Position numbers and translations under genes: made by a program
Source: an uncultured Bryobacterales bacterium
Lineage (GTDB): Bacteria; Acidobacteriota; Terriglobia; Bryobacterales; UBA6623
Direction of reading: 5' to 3'
Length of the DNA: 64,000 bases
NCBI GenBank assembly: GCA_951813065.1
Contig: CATOTH010000006.1
Location: 1 to 64,000, forward strand
The notes under the pieces: model-generated
What the model was told of the DNA's origin: nothing
Database searches by the model: none
Seen by the model: the letters and a program-made list of their open reading frames with translations, nothing else
Shown: piece after piece, positions 7,381 to 16,440 of the stretch
Numbering within the stretch: the stretch's first letter is position 1
Layout of the letters: each line of letters begins with the position of its first letter

Positions 7381-9559
7381 GCGCTTGGCTCAGCTCATCT
7401 CGCAAGGCACGGGCTTTCTGGAAGTCTGGCTCGGTTTCCAGAAGGGCTTCGAGTTGAGCTAGGGCAGCGCTCCAGTTTCCCTTGGTTGCCAATACGACCG
7501 CGTAATTGTAACGAGCAGCGGCGTAGTCGGGCTGACTGCGAATCGCGGCCCGCCAGTGAATCACGGCACCGTCCAGATCGCCCCGTGCCGCGAGCAGTGT
7601 GCCGAGGTTGAACCGGGCTTCGGCGAGATCCGGCTGTAGGCGGACTGCTTCCTCCAGCGACGATTCCGCTTCGTTGAAGCGACCCAGCTCGGCCAAGGCA
7701 CCGCCCAGATTGTTGTGGAATTCGGGCAGGTCCGGGTCGAGCGCGATACCACCTTGGTTTGCCTCGACCGCAAGTGCGAACTTACCCTGACGGGCGAAGT
7801 TCATTCCCCTCTCTCTGGGAATGCGAGGGTCGCTCGGGTCCAGTGCAGCAGCCAGGCTGAGAACCTCTTCGGCGCGTGCGTGCTTGCCGGCTTGTGACAG
7901 CACACTTCCATTGCGAATCCGCGCAAGAGCGAAAGTTGGATCGCGGACTATCGCTTCGTCAAACCATTTGGCAGCGGTGTTGAGTTGGCCGGCCTCCTCG
8001 TGCGCTGCGCCTAGATCAAAGTAGAAGCCGGCCTCCGAAGGATTGTGGTGTCGGATTGACGACTCGAGCCGGGCAATCCCCGCTTCGAGGTGCGATCCCT
8101 GTGCTACTTGCGCCACCGCCGAATAGAGTTCGTCTGTCGGTTCGACGTGCCTGGCGGGATAGTAGAGTTTGACCTCTCCCCGGTAGGCTGTTTCTGCAAG
8201 TGTGCTGCGCTCCCGCTTCGGGCTCGTAAGATCGGGTGGAGGACTCGCCTGAATCAAATGATCCGTCATTATGGCGTGGACCACATCGTCGGTACGCCGC
8301 TTTGGCATGTGACATGCGACGCAACCGCTCACGGCACGGTGTTTGCCGAGTGCAGCTAGGCTTTCCAGCCGATTGCTGTGACACTTGAGGCAGGCGGCGT
8401 CGTATCGCAGGGAGGCTTCCTCGGTCTGAGCCGGTTTGTGCGGGTCGTGACAAGTCGTGCAGGACAGGTTCCCGCCGCTGTCTACGAAGCAGGGGGATTG
8501 GCGTAGGCGGTAAGCAGAGTGATTGATTTCGAACTTGTCATCCCAACCCGTTCCTGGAGCGTGGTCAAAGTAGAGGGCGTAGGACGAGAGCGGTTCCCCT
8601 GGCCGGAACGAGAAGTATCCGCGCCCGTACTTGTGAACGATGTTCGGCAGGGGGCGGCTTGTCGACTCCAGGTGGCATTGGTAACAAACATCCGCCTCTA
8701 GTTCCGGCGAGAGTCTTGCCGGGTTGATGATAGACGCTCGAATCGCGTCAGTTCGAGCCTTGCCCGCACCAGCTATGTTGACGTGTGCCGAGCCTGGACC
8801 GTGGCATCGCTGGCAGTCAATGCCTTCAGGTATCGCGCCACTGTAACGAGCGAGCCTTCCCGGCATGTCCGCTCCCGTCTTGACTTCGGGATAGCCGTTG
8901 TGGCAGAAAATGCAGTCGAACGAGATCACCCGCTGGAATCCATCGTGGTCCGGCCGATCATAGCCCGGGCTCATGGCCCATTTGCCGCCGTCGTCGGCAT
9001 ACCAACCGAGAGGCAATTGAACGAGCTTCCCGGACGGTGACAGATGGAGGTATGTCCGCGCGTGGTTTCCGGAGCCCATCACGTAGTGGATCTCCTTCTC
9101 TACGACATTCGTTTGGGCTCGCCCCTGACCCTCTTGGTAGCGCCGTTGGAAGTACCGACCGTCGCGGCGAATCATTCTGTAAAACCGATCCGAGGAGTCA
9201 TGATGGAAGGCCTCGATACCGCTATAGTCCTCAACGGTGTTTTCCGGTCGTGGCCTGAAGAACGAGCGGGCCATTGCCGTGTGCCGATAGGTTTCCCAGA
9301 TTTCCGCGTGGCATCCTTGACAGGCAGTGGCGTCAACGTACTGGGCCGACGACTGGTCCCAAGCCGCTGTCGGCTCGAGGATTTCTTCGCCAGTACCTCC
9401 GTCACGATTCGAAAGATACGCAATAGTGCCGGCGAGGGCCGCCACTGCCAGACATGCCGCCAACACAAGGCCACTTGCTCGGGATCGACGGTCAAGAGCC
9501 GTTGAGCCAGTTGGACTTGCAGATTGCCGCCCCAGCCTATTCCGTGCTCTGCGCCCCAT
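7373..9559 (-). CDS. seven-haem c-type cytochrome with TPR domain
   Basis: 728 residues. A basic N-terminus and one hydrophobic segment (about 30-49) anchor or export it. Seven CxxCH haem sites follow (ACQGCH, DCIFCH, DCQRCH, VCYQCH, SCTTCH, ACLKCH, GCVACH), several in the CxxCHGP or CHDPHK contexts of cytochrome c554/octahaem-type proteins. From about residue 460 to the end there are at least five TPR units (for example AEARFNLGTLLAARGDLDGA). This haem-plus-TPR arrangement is common in Acidobacteriota and Planctomycetota and suggests a periplasmic electron-transfer protein with a docking platform. It lies on the opposite strand inside the duplicated sulfatase-esterase region. Redox partner and substrate are unknown. 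Confidence 0.88.
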   Translation of the reverse strand: MGRRARNRLGRQSASPTGSTALDRRSRASGLVLAACLAVAALAGTIAYLSNRDGGTGEEILEPTAAWDQSSAQYVDATACQGCHAEIWETYRHTAMARSFFRPRPENTVEDYSGIEAFHHDSSDRFYRMIRRDGRYFQRRYQEGQGRAQTNVVEKEIHYVMGSGNHARTYLHLSPSGKLVQLPLGWYADDGGKWAMSPGYDRPDHDGFQRVISFDCIFCHNGYPEVKTGADMPGRLARYSGAIPEGIDCQRCHGPGSAHVNIAGAGKARTDAIRASIINPARLSPELEADVCYQCHLESTSRPLPNIVHKYGRGYFSFRPGEPLSSYALYFDHAPGTGWDDKFEINHSAYRLRQSPCFVDSGGNLSCTTCHDPHKPAQTEEASLRYDAACLKCHSNRLESLAALGKHRAVSGCVACHMPKRRTDDVVHAIMTDHLIQASPPPDLTSPKRERSTLAETAYRGEVKLYYPARHVEPTDELYSAVAQVAQGSHLEAGIARLESSIRHHNPSEAGFYFDLGAAHEEAGQLNTAAKWFDEAIVRDPTFALARIRNGSVLSQAGKHARAEEVLSLAAALDPSDPRIPRERGMNFARQGKFALAVEANQGGIALDPDLPEFHNNLGGALAELGRFNEAESSLEEAVRLQPDLAEARFNLGTLLAARGDLDGAVIHWRAAIRSQPDYAAARYNYAVVLATKGNWSAALAQLEALLETEPDFQKARALRDELSQARN

Positions 9560-9635
9560 AGCCGTTGTGCACCCCTATTGGCCTATGGCCAGCACTATAC
9601 CGCGGTCTCGTGGGCGTGAACGCGACATGCCGGCT

Positions 9636-9710
9636 ACTGACTTGACCGGTCTATTCGTCGCGCTGGGACCATACAACTGGGTTCGCCGACGCGCGAACCG
9701 GTTCAATGCG
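9636..9710 (-). pseudogene. short second fragment of a sulfatase C-terminus
   Basis: One minus-strand frame reads NRFARRRTQLYGPSATNRPV, which resembles the NRFVRRPPEQLYRASGDPF segment of the intact sulfatase at 12544-13971. It lies downstream of the larger remnant at 9730-9940 in an order that does not fit a single gene copy, so it may come from another partial duplication. The match is short. Confidence 0.35.
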
Positions 9711-9729
9711 AGCGCACTCTCGAAAGAGG

Positions 9730-9940
9730 CTCTCCCTTGCGGCCCGCATGCCATTGGTCCTCGGTATCCAATCCGGCCCCCGCGTCGCCTTGAGATCGAA
9801 TCTGCCCGCCTAACTCCGCTGCCACGCGATTGCGCAGCGGTAACAGCCCGACATCCCCGATCAGGTTCATTCAATGGGGGATCTCGGCTCGAGCCGTACA
9901 CTTGCTCGGGACGGCGTCGGACGAATCGAGTCAGGGGGGC
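9730..9940 (-). pseudogene. C-terminal remnant of an S1_8-like sulfatase
   Basis: The minus strand reads NLIGDVGLLPLRNRVAAEL, then SQGDAGAGLDTEDQW and RKGEPL, closely matching the last 55 residues of the sulfatase at 12544-13971 (NLIGDVGLSPIRNRMAAAL, SQGDPGAGLDTEDQW, RKGEHL). The nucleotide match continues upstream across the VRRPPEQLY codons with substitutions and frame changes. The catalytic two-thirds of the gene is absent. This is a broken duplicate lying head to head with the next remnant. Confidence 0.8.
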
Positions 9941-9970
9941 GGGTGCCTCTTCTGCCGGCGCACGTCCTTT

Positions 9971-10833
9971 CTCGAGGAGTTGTTGCGTTCCTGAGGCAGC
10001 GGCATGACCGGCCGTTCTGCGTGTACTTCTGACTGACGCACACCCATCACCCGTCGCGAAGCCATCTTGGCGTCTAGTACCAACCCGAAGAAGTCGGCGA
10101 GTGCCTTGCACCGTACCGGAAGGACATGGCGCACGCGCGGAAACACTACGCTTGGCACTTGTCTGATGACGAGCAAAATAGACGACGAGGTCGGCCGATT
10201 GATTGGGGCATTGGAAGAGACGGGAGAGATTGGTCGGAGCGGGATCGCTTTCATGACCGAACACAGTCCGCAGATGCTACGCGCGAAATCCTCGCGCCAT
10301 GAGTGGGGCAGGCATTCGACCCTGATTGTCCGCGGCCCGGGTGTGTCGGGAGCCGGGAGGGGTGGACACGGGAGTTGCCTCGACAGTGGACACCGCTCCA
10401 ACCCTGCTGAGCCTTGCCGGGAGCATGGCGCCGAGTACATGCTAGAGGGGCGATTTCGCTCAGCGTTTGGCCGGCCGGCGGATGCCCGCAGCTATGTTTT
10501 CTTGGAACACCACGACCGGAACCGTCTTGATGCCATCCGAGGCGAGCGGTTCAAGCTGATCCGGAGCCATACCGCGAGGAGCCGTTGATCTGGCCGCAAG
10601 TGATTCGCATCTGGCAACAAGTGGGAGACGATGCCTTGCGTCAGGGCTATCCCGTCCCGCGGCTGCCGACGGAACTGTACGACCTCCTGACGGATCCACT
10701 TGAACAGTGCAGCCTGGCCGACGATCCGGCGTACGAAAACGAACTTACTGAGCTACAAGGAGAGCTGGATCGCTGGGCAGCGCCCGGTGAGTTGGTCGAC
10801 GTCCGGCCTAGTCCAGAATCGATCGATTGGTGA
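9971..10833 (+). pseudogene. decayed duplicate of the Tat-exported sulfatase
   Basis: From CTCGAGGA at 9971 to 10833 the plus strand is a degraded copy of the 3' 60 percent of the sulfatase at 4924-6291. RQRHDRPFCVYF matches KQRHDRPFCLYF, followed by an in-frame TGA (10030-10032) where the intact gene has TGT. IDDEVGRLIGALEETGEIG, GRHSTLIVRGPGVSGAG, ERFKLIRSH and LPTELYDLLTDPLEQ match in three different frames, showing at least two frameshifts. The N-terminal half with signal peptide and CSPGR site is missing. It precedes an intact esterase paralogue, so the whole cassette was duplicated and only the sulfatase lost. Confidence 0.9.
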
Positions 10834-10978
10834 GGCGGTTGGCAAGTCGGACCTGATGTGACCAGCTGTCGGCACCACAGGATTCCACATCCAACCGGGC
10901 AGGAATGCCCTGTTTCGCGTCGCGTACCACCGCCGGATCTCATTTTCGGGGATCTGCGTGCCGCTTTCCGCTCGGTCG

Positions 10979-11004
10979 CGATTGAAACCGCGCTAAGATT
11001 GGCG
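10979..11004 (+). promoter_or_regulatory. conserved promoter-like element before esterase 2
   Basis: Counterpart of the block at 6412-6437: CGCGCTAAGATTGGCG with a TAAGAT -10-like hexamer (4/6 to consensus) 59 bases before the ATG at 11058. Its retention while the neighbouring sulfatase copy decayed suggests esterase 2 is still transcribed. Confidence 0.35.
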
Positions 11005-11057
11005 CGGCACGATGGTTCGGCGATGTCAGCCGTTGACCGGCCGTTGAAGAGCAAGCT

Positions 11058-11876
11058 ATGAGAAGCAGATTCGCATTCCGGGTGTACCTCGCGTTGATGG
11101 TTGCCAGTGTTCATGGCGCTGGGCAACAATCCGCTGAAACCGGTTTCGTGAACTTCGCATTCAACGTCGAGGGCGCCGAGCGCACCGCCGGGCTATATGT
11201 GCCGCCAGAGTATGACAGCTCGAAGAGATGGCCGCTGATAGTCTTCCTCCATGGCGGAGGAGGGAACGGAGACAACAACGGAAATGCTGTCACCGAGCGC
11301 TTCAACAGGCAGAGCCTTGTGCAAGAGATTCGGAATCACCCAAAGCGCTTTCCAGCGTTCGTAGCTTTTCCGCGCTGCCCGCAGGGCAAGATCTGGTCGC
11401 CCATCCCAGCGGACCCCGTGCAGTCCAGCTGGCGCCTGCAGCGCCACGGGCGCGATCCGATTCCGGATGCAGAGGATCACGTCACCGCGTTGATCGACTC
11501 GATCATCGCGGAATTCGCGGTAGACACGGACAGAGTAGTTATCACGGGCTATTCGATGGGTGGAGAGGGGTCTATCCGGTACGCCGCGCTGCATCCCGAG
11601 CGAATCGCCGCTGTTGCGTCGGCGGCAGGCTCTGCCGTGATCGTGCTCGAAGACGCCCCTGTACTGGCCGGGATGGGCGTATGGTTGTTTCAAGGGGAAA
11701 CGGACCACCTCAGCACGGCGCCTCTTGCCAAACGCATGGTCGCCGCGATTCAAGCCAACGGTGGCAATCCGCGCTATACGGAGTATGCGGGCGTAGGACA
11801 CGGCATGGCTAGACGTGTATTCGAAGATCCCGAAGTCATCGCCTGGATGCTCGATCAGAGGCGACGTCGCAAGTAG
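11058..11876 (+). CDS. secreted alpha/beta-hydrolase (esterase) 2
   Basis: 272 residues, a close paralogue of the esterase at 6505-7332 along its full length. A signal peptide (about 1-20) is followed by HGGGGNGDNN, the nucleophile elbow GYSMGGEG (Ser in GxSxG, with Tyr replacing the His of copy 1) and VGHGM near the C-terminus for the catalytic His. All catalytic elements are intact and there is no frameshift, in contrast to the sulfatase copy directly upstream. Purifying selection on this copy therefore appears to have continued without its sulfatase partner. Secreted carboxylic-ester hydrolysis is expected; the substrate is unknown. Confidence 0.85.
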   Translation: MRSRFAFRVYLALMVASVHGAGQQSAETGFVNFAFNVEGAERTAGLYVPPEYDSSKRWPLIVFLHGGGGNGDNNGNAVTERFNRQSLVQEIRNHPKRFPAFVAFPRCPQGKIWSPIPADPVQSSWRLQRHGRDPIPDAEDHVTALIDSIIAEFAVDTDRVVITGYSMGGEGSIRYAALHPERIAAVASAAGSAVIVLEDAPVLAGMGVWLFQGETDHLSTAPLAKRMVAAIQANGGNPRYTEYAGVGHGMARRVFEDPEVIAWMLDQRRRRK

Positions 11877-12117
11877 CCCGGATCCGATCTGGCGAACTTG
11901 CGCGATTGGCGAGCTTGACGCTCGGATCGAGTATCGGACTGTCCCGACCCCGATCGCACCTTGGCCCTAGAGCGCCGCGTGGTAAGGCGGACCGCCAAGT
12001 GCGGTTTCCCAGCGCGGTGTCGAGCACATCCAGGCGGATCCATCCTCCCAGGCGCTTGGCTGGAGAGCGGCAATGAGGAGCCCAGTCTGCTCCCAACAAG
12101 GACACCTGCCCGCCGCT

Positions 12118-12321
12118 CTACGGCGATTCCCTGTGGGCTTGGCCTAGGTCCGGCAATCGCGGGGAACCAGGGAATGTGGGTGGAAGCCGGGGTCCTGGCA
12201 CTGGAGGTGGGAAAGGTGCCACGATGATGATCGGCTCGTAGCGGTAGTAGGGGTTCGCGGTACACCCTGTCGCCAGTCCGAGCGCCAGCGATGCGAGCGC
12301 CAGCATCAGTCGTGCGACCAT
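12118..12321 (-). CDS. small proline-rich lipoprotein
   Basis: 67 residues. The N-terminus (MVARLMLALASLALGLATGC) is a textbook lipoprotein signal with lipobox LATGC, so the mature protein of about 47 residues begins at a lipidated Cys. The remainder is Pro/Tyr-rich (NPYYRYEPIIIVAPFPPPVP) with no recognised domain. A longer in-frame extension upstream to 12477 has no signal character and I leave it out. No strong ribosome binding site is seen. The small size and composition suggest an envelope-attached structural peptide. Real by its signal sequence, but function unknown. Confidence 0.5.
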   Translation of the reverse strand: MVARLMLALASLALGLATGCTANPYYRYEPIIIVAPFPPPVPGPRLPPTFPGSPRLPDLGQAHRESP

Positions 12322-12543
12322 CGCGATGTTTGACGGTCGCGACGGTTGGACGGTTTCAATCGTAGTTCTTGAGACTGAATCCATGCTGGTTTGCTCGAGC
12401 GGCATGGGTGGAAGCTGTTCGTTGGGGAGACTCGAAGAGCGTCGCCAGTTCCGCAGGCATTCCCGCTCCCAATACAATTCCGTGAGATCCAGACGGCCAG
12501 CGGAGGGAGCAGCGCGACCGAGACCACGCGAGATTCGCCCACC

Positions 12544-13971
12544 CTACTGGGAAGGTTTGCCCTGGAGATGCTCCCCTTTGCGGGCTGCCAGCCATTGGTC
12601 CTCGGTATCCAAGCCCGCTCCGGGGTCGCCCTGAGATTGCATCCATCGGCCCAGCGCCGCTGCCATGCGGTTGCGTATCGGGGACAGCCCGACATCCCCA
12701 ATCAGGTTCCTCAACTGGAATGGATCGCCGCTCGCACGGTACAGTTGCTCCGGAGGGCGTCGGACGAACCGGTTCAGTAGATCGAGCGCTTTCTGATTCA
12801 ATCGCTGATCGGCCGAGGGCCCGGTGGCAGCAATCCAGGTCTCCCAGAACCAGCGCCCGCTATAGAGCCCCATCATATGCTTCTGGATGTAGATTCGATG
12901 CGGAGCGAGGTTGCGGACGTAGTGCCACTCGCTGTCGGCGATTCCACGGATCGGGTACGGCGGTCCGGCCGGGACGTTTTGGTGCATGAAATAGACATAG
13001 TCGCGATGACTTGAAGCCTCTCCAACGAGGACTTGCAGAAAGCTGTGGCCATCGAACTGGTTCAGTGCCGTTGCACCAGCCGCGGACAGGAGTGTCGGCA
13101 GCACATCCGCGTATTGCACTAGCGCATCGGTGCGTCTGCCGGCCTCAATCTTCCCAGGCCACCGCACCACCAGAGCTGTCCGAACTCCGCTATTCCAGTT
13201 GGTCCATTTGTTTCCCGGAAACGCGGACCCCTGCTCGGAAGTAAGGAGTACGACCGTGTTGTCCGCCTGGCCGCTGGCTTCCAGCGCGCCCAGCAACTTG
13301 CCGACCTCCCAGTCCCAGACGACAATCTCGGCGAGGTAAGCCGCGAACAAGTCCCTGGTTCTCGGTGTGTCCGCGATGTTGTCAGGCAGTACGAGTTGGT
13401 TCAGGTCGAAACGCTCCGGATGCCCTACCGTCCAAGGGGTGTGGGCCTCGTGGAATCCCGTCACGAGCAAGAACGGCTGGTCGCTGTCGCGGCTCATGAA
13501 CTCCTGAATGTCCGTAGTGTCAAACTCCGGATCCGGTGTGGGTTCTCTCGGGTTGGGCACTCCCTTCACTGGCTCGAAGTCAAACGAATCTGCGGGTTGG
13601 ACGTGTTTCTTGCCAGAGAGGCCGACCCGATAACCGAGTTCTCTCAGGTAATGGACTACGGAATGGGTTCCGGGCCGGGCCGCAGAGTGGTTCCACGCCG
13701 AGCCGCTACGGTACGGATACAAACCGGTGTAGAGTTCCGTGCGACATGGATTGCACATGGACATCGAGAGGTAAGCCCGGTTGAAGGTAACGCCTTCACT
13801 CGCAAGCCGGTCGATGTTGGGCGTCTTGACGTTCTGTCCACCGTAGAGCGGCAAGTCGTTGTACGTGACATCGTCGGCGATGATTATGAGGAAGTTGGGC
13901 GCCCGGGCAAATCCGGGCGATGTCACCAGGATCAGGAGAATTGCGGGCGCCAGAAACCTAAGAATGTTCAT
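12544..13971 (-). CDS. secreted sulfatase, S1_8-like
   Basis: 475 residues with a Sec signal peptide (about 1-22). NFLIIIADDVTYNDLPLYGG provides the N-terminal metal-binding Asp pair; CNPCRTELYTGLYP is the CxPxR sulfatase signature; SGKKH follows. The second metal-site motif is TSEQGSAFPGNKW, with Glu-Gln where most sulfatases have Asp-His or Asp-Asn, a feature shared with the paralogue at 19874-21298. The start at 13971 gives a proper signal peptide; it lies 16 bases after the stop of the S45 acylase gene, so the two should be co-transcribed. An N-sulfoglucosamine-type (S1_8) specificity is suggested by overall resemblance only. Remnants of a further copy lie at 9.6-9.9 kb. Confidence 0.88.
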   Translation of the reverse strand: MNILRFLAPAILLILVTSPGFARAPNFLIIIADDVTYNDLPLYGGQNVKTPNIDRLASEGVTFNRAYLSMSMCNPCRTELYTGLYPYRSGSAWNHSAARPGTHSVVHYLRELGYRVGLSGKKHVQPADSFDFEPVKGVPNPREPTPDPEFDTTDIQEFMSRDSDQPFLLVTGFHEAHTPWTVGHPERFDLNQLVLPDNIADTPRTRDLFAAYLAEIVVWDWEVGKLLGALEASGQADNTVVLLTSEQGSAFPGNKWTNWNSGVRTALVVRWPGKIEAGRRTDALVQYADVLPTLLSAAGATALNQFDGHSFLQVLVGEASSHRDYVYFMHQNVPAGPPYPIRGIADSEWHYVRNLAPHRIYIQKHMMGLYSGRWFWETWIAATGPSADQRLNQKALDLLNRFVRRPPEQLYRASGDPFQLRNLIGDVGLSPIRNRMAAALGRWMQSQGDPGAGLDTEDQWLAARKGEHLQGKPSQ

Positions 13972-13987
13972 GTGTTTCAGATCGTAC

Positions 13988-16303
13988 CTATTCAGGGAGC
14001 AGCAACAAGCGATTGGCGGTGTTCTCTTCGACTGCTTCGCGGCTAAACAATAGCGGAGCGTAGCGGTGCTCAGCCCACATTGGGAGGAGGTCAGCGTAAT
14101 GCGGACTACCTGGCTGGCCGGATTGTCCGGGAGTACTGGTGAAGACCGAGCGGTCCCAGTCGGCCAAGTCGAGGATATGCCGGTAGGAAGCTCCGCTTGA
14201 CTGGGAGTAGTCTGGACCTCGAGTGGCGTTCGGTGTGAAGCCGTCGCCGCCACGCTCCACTGCCTTGAGATCAAAGACCGCCTGTCTGCTGTCGGAGATC
14301 GACAGCGGATGTCGGAAGCCAATCGTATGCAGACTGCCCCAGCGCCAGGTTGCGGGGTCACTTCCCAAGGTCAACGAGAGTTCTGCAAACGCCTCATCGA
14401 GCGACTCGGTCATGATCGCTCGTCGCTGCTGTTCGGGGGCATCACGGAGCCCGGCGATCAAGCGAGGGAGTTGCAGGTATCGAGCAATCAGCTCCCACGC
14501 AGCCGGAGGTGCCTGGGAAGAGACGTACTTCGATGGGAGTCGTTTCATCCAGGCCTCGAAGAGCGCAGCTGCGCCGGAATCGGCATCCAAGACGTAGTCC
14601 CATTCAGCAAACATTGCGACTGCCCTTGAGCCCTGATCCGACACGTCCAGCAGCATCTTGACGAGTTCGCGGGCGGGCACGGACGTCTCATCGTGCTGCA
14701 GGCGCTTGAAGTCTTCGACCGTGAACTTGCCGCGCTTCTCCAATACTTCGTTGATCCGCTCGAAACGATAGGGGGCGGACCAATCGAACCCAAGGTCGTG
14801 CGGGTATCCCTCCGGAAGAATGTTGTGATTGGCGGTCGCTACGAATCCGGCGTCCGGATTCAGAATCTGCGGAAGTTCCTCGATCTCCCGGAAGCCATTC
14901 CAACGGTACTGGCCCGTGTGACCTGGCACGGGCAAGAGCCCGGACCAACCTTCCCGGACTGGCATGAGGCCGGCGGGGATCCATCCGATGTTGCCGTCGA
15001 CGTCGGCGTAGACGATGTTTTCTGCGGGTACCTTCCAGGCCCGCATGGCTTCCACGAATCCGTCCCAGTCTTCAACCTGATCGAGAGCCAGGCTGCCGAG
15101 GTAGCCGGCCGTGCCCGGCTCCTGGCCTGCCCAGCGGAGCGCGACGACCCGGTCGTGGTCGGGATCTTCCCAAATCACCGGACCGTTGTGCGTGAACCTG
15201 AGTTCGACCCGCACGGGCTGGTCTTGCCCCTCGACGCGGAGTTCTTCGTGCTCGACACGCATGTCGAGCCAGTCTCCCTGCAGCAGGTACTGATTCCTGT
15301 TCTCTGGATTGGTTCTCTCGACGAACAGATCGGCGGCATCGTACTGCACGATTGTGAAACCCCAGCCGACGTGCTCGTTGTGGCCAATCGCGACACCTGG
15401 CAGCGCGGGCTCTCCCGAGCCGATCACATTCCAGCCCGGTCCATTCAAGTGGACCAAGTACCGTAGCGATGGCAGAATCACTGGCCGATGAGGATCGCTT
15501 GCCAGGAGCGGCGCGCCGGTAGCACTGAGTTCCGAGTTGACGACCCAATTGTTTGATCCGTCCTGCGTGCGAAGAACGGGAATGGACACAGCCCTTCGGT
15601 ACTCGCTTGTGACGCGATCGTCGATCCCGGCGAGGTCGACATCGGGATCAGGGCGCAAGTCGTGCGGGGGATCCGTAGGAAACCAGTTCTGGGTTGCCTC
15701 CACCCCGAGCTGGGCAACCATCTTCGCGCGGGCGATTTCCTGACTGACATTCCGCACCATGAGCAACCCGGCAATCCGGAGAAGGACGTCATTGGGTTCC
15801 CAAACTCCGGGCTCGAACTCCAGAAGTTCGAACTCGATCGGCAGGTTGTCTCGATTCTGATCGACGTATGCGTTGATACCGGACGTGAAGGCCTTGGCTA
15901 TTTCCCGCGACCGCGGCGAATAGCTTGCCCATTCGGCCTCCATGTCGCCGCGATAGCGGACCAGCCGGGCGATGCGGTCCCGGGACGCGTACTCCGGCCC
16001 AAAGACCTCCGCCAGTTCACCGGAACCGGTGCGGCGCCAGACTTCGATCTGGTAGAGCCGGTCCTGCGCCGCAACGTAGCCTTGCGCGAAAAACAGGTCG
16101 TGCACGGTCTTGGCGTAGATGTGGGCAACGCCCCAGCGGTCTCGCAGGATCTCGACCTGCTGTTCCAAGCCAGGTACCGATACAGATCCTTCGATCTGAG
16201 CCAAGCGGCGAATCGACTCGTATTGGAGATCCCCGATGGGGCCTCCGCCGTTCCCGCAACCGGCCAGGGCAACCAACACGGGAAAGAATGCCAGCCAGCG
16301 CAT
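13988..16303 (-). CDS. S45 (penicillin-acylase family) lipoprotein hydrolase
   Basis: 771 residues, the usual length of an S45 precursor. A lipoprotein signal ends in LAGC (Cys16). The alpha-subunit region holds DRWGVAHIYA (about 54-63) and RLYQIEVWRRTGSGELAE. The autocatalytic site is QDGSNNWVVN, with Ser250 as the predicted N-terminal nucleophile of the beta subunit; LASDPHRP and HNEHVGWGFT follow. The family cleaves amide bonds of N-acyl compounds: penicillins, N-acyl-homoserine lactones, aculeacin and acyl-amino acids. It sits 16 bases upstream of a sulfatase in the same direction, a pairing that suggests a substrate with both an N-acyl and a sulfate group. Maturation and anchoring should occur at the envelope. 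Confidence 0.9.
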   Translation of the reverse strand: MRWLAFFPVLVALAGCGNGGGPIGDLQYESIRRLAQIEGSVSVPGLEQQVEILRDRWGVAHIYAKTVHDLFFAQGYVAAQDRLYQIEVWRRTGSGELAEVFGPEYASRDRIARLVRYRGDMEAEWASYSPRSREIAKAFTSGINAYVDQNRDNLPIEFELLEFEPGVWEPNDVLLRIAGLLMVRNVSQEIARAKMVAQLGVEATQNWFPTDPPHDLRPDPDVDLAGIDDRVTSEYRRAVSIPVLRTQDGSNNWVVNSELSATGAPLLASDPHRPVILPSLRYLVHLNGPGWNVIGSGEPALPGVAIGHNEHVGWGFTIVQYDAADLFVERTNPENRNQYLLQGDWLDMRVEHEELRVEGQDQPVRVELRFTHNGPVIWEDPDHDRVVALRWAGQEPGTAGYLGSLALDQVEDWDGFVEAMRAWKVPAENIVYADVDGNIGWIPAGLMPVREGWSGLLPVPGHTGQYRWNGFREIEELPQILNPDAGFVATANHNILPEGYPHDLGFDWSAPYRFERINEVLEKRGKFTVEDFKRLQHDETSVPARELVKMLLDVSDQGSRAVAMFAEWDYVLDADSGAAALFEAWMKRLPSKYVSSQAPPAAWELIARYLQLPRLIAGLRDAPEQQRRAIMTESLDEAFAELSLTLGSDPATWRWGSLHTIGFRHPLSISDSRQAVFDLKAVERGGDGFTPNATRGPDYSQSSGASYRHILDLADWDRSVFTSTPGQSGQPGSPHYADLLPMWAEHRYAPLLFSREAVEENTANRLLLLPE

Positions 16304-16312
16304 GTCGGTGAT

Positions 16313-16318
16313 AGCATA
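16313..16318 (-). promoter_or_regulatory. -10-like hexamer close to the acylase start
   Basis: On the minus strand TATGCT lies 9 bases before the ATG of the S45 gene and no Shine-Dalgarno sequence lies between. A transcript from here would have only a few untranslated bases. No good -35 is seen, so this is tentative. Confidence 0.3.
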
Positions 16319-16440
16319 CCGCCGCTACGTCCCATCCCGAATCATGGCGCTCGTCGTATTTTCAATCAACCGATGGCTCACATGCTCGGCCGCCGAAACG
16401 AAAGCGGCAGGATCATGCCGCTTACCGGAAACGTGCAGGG

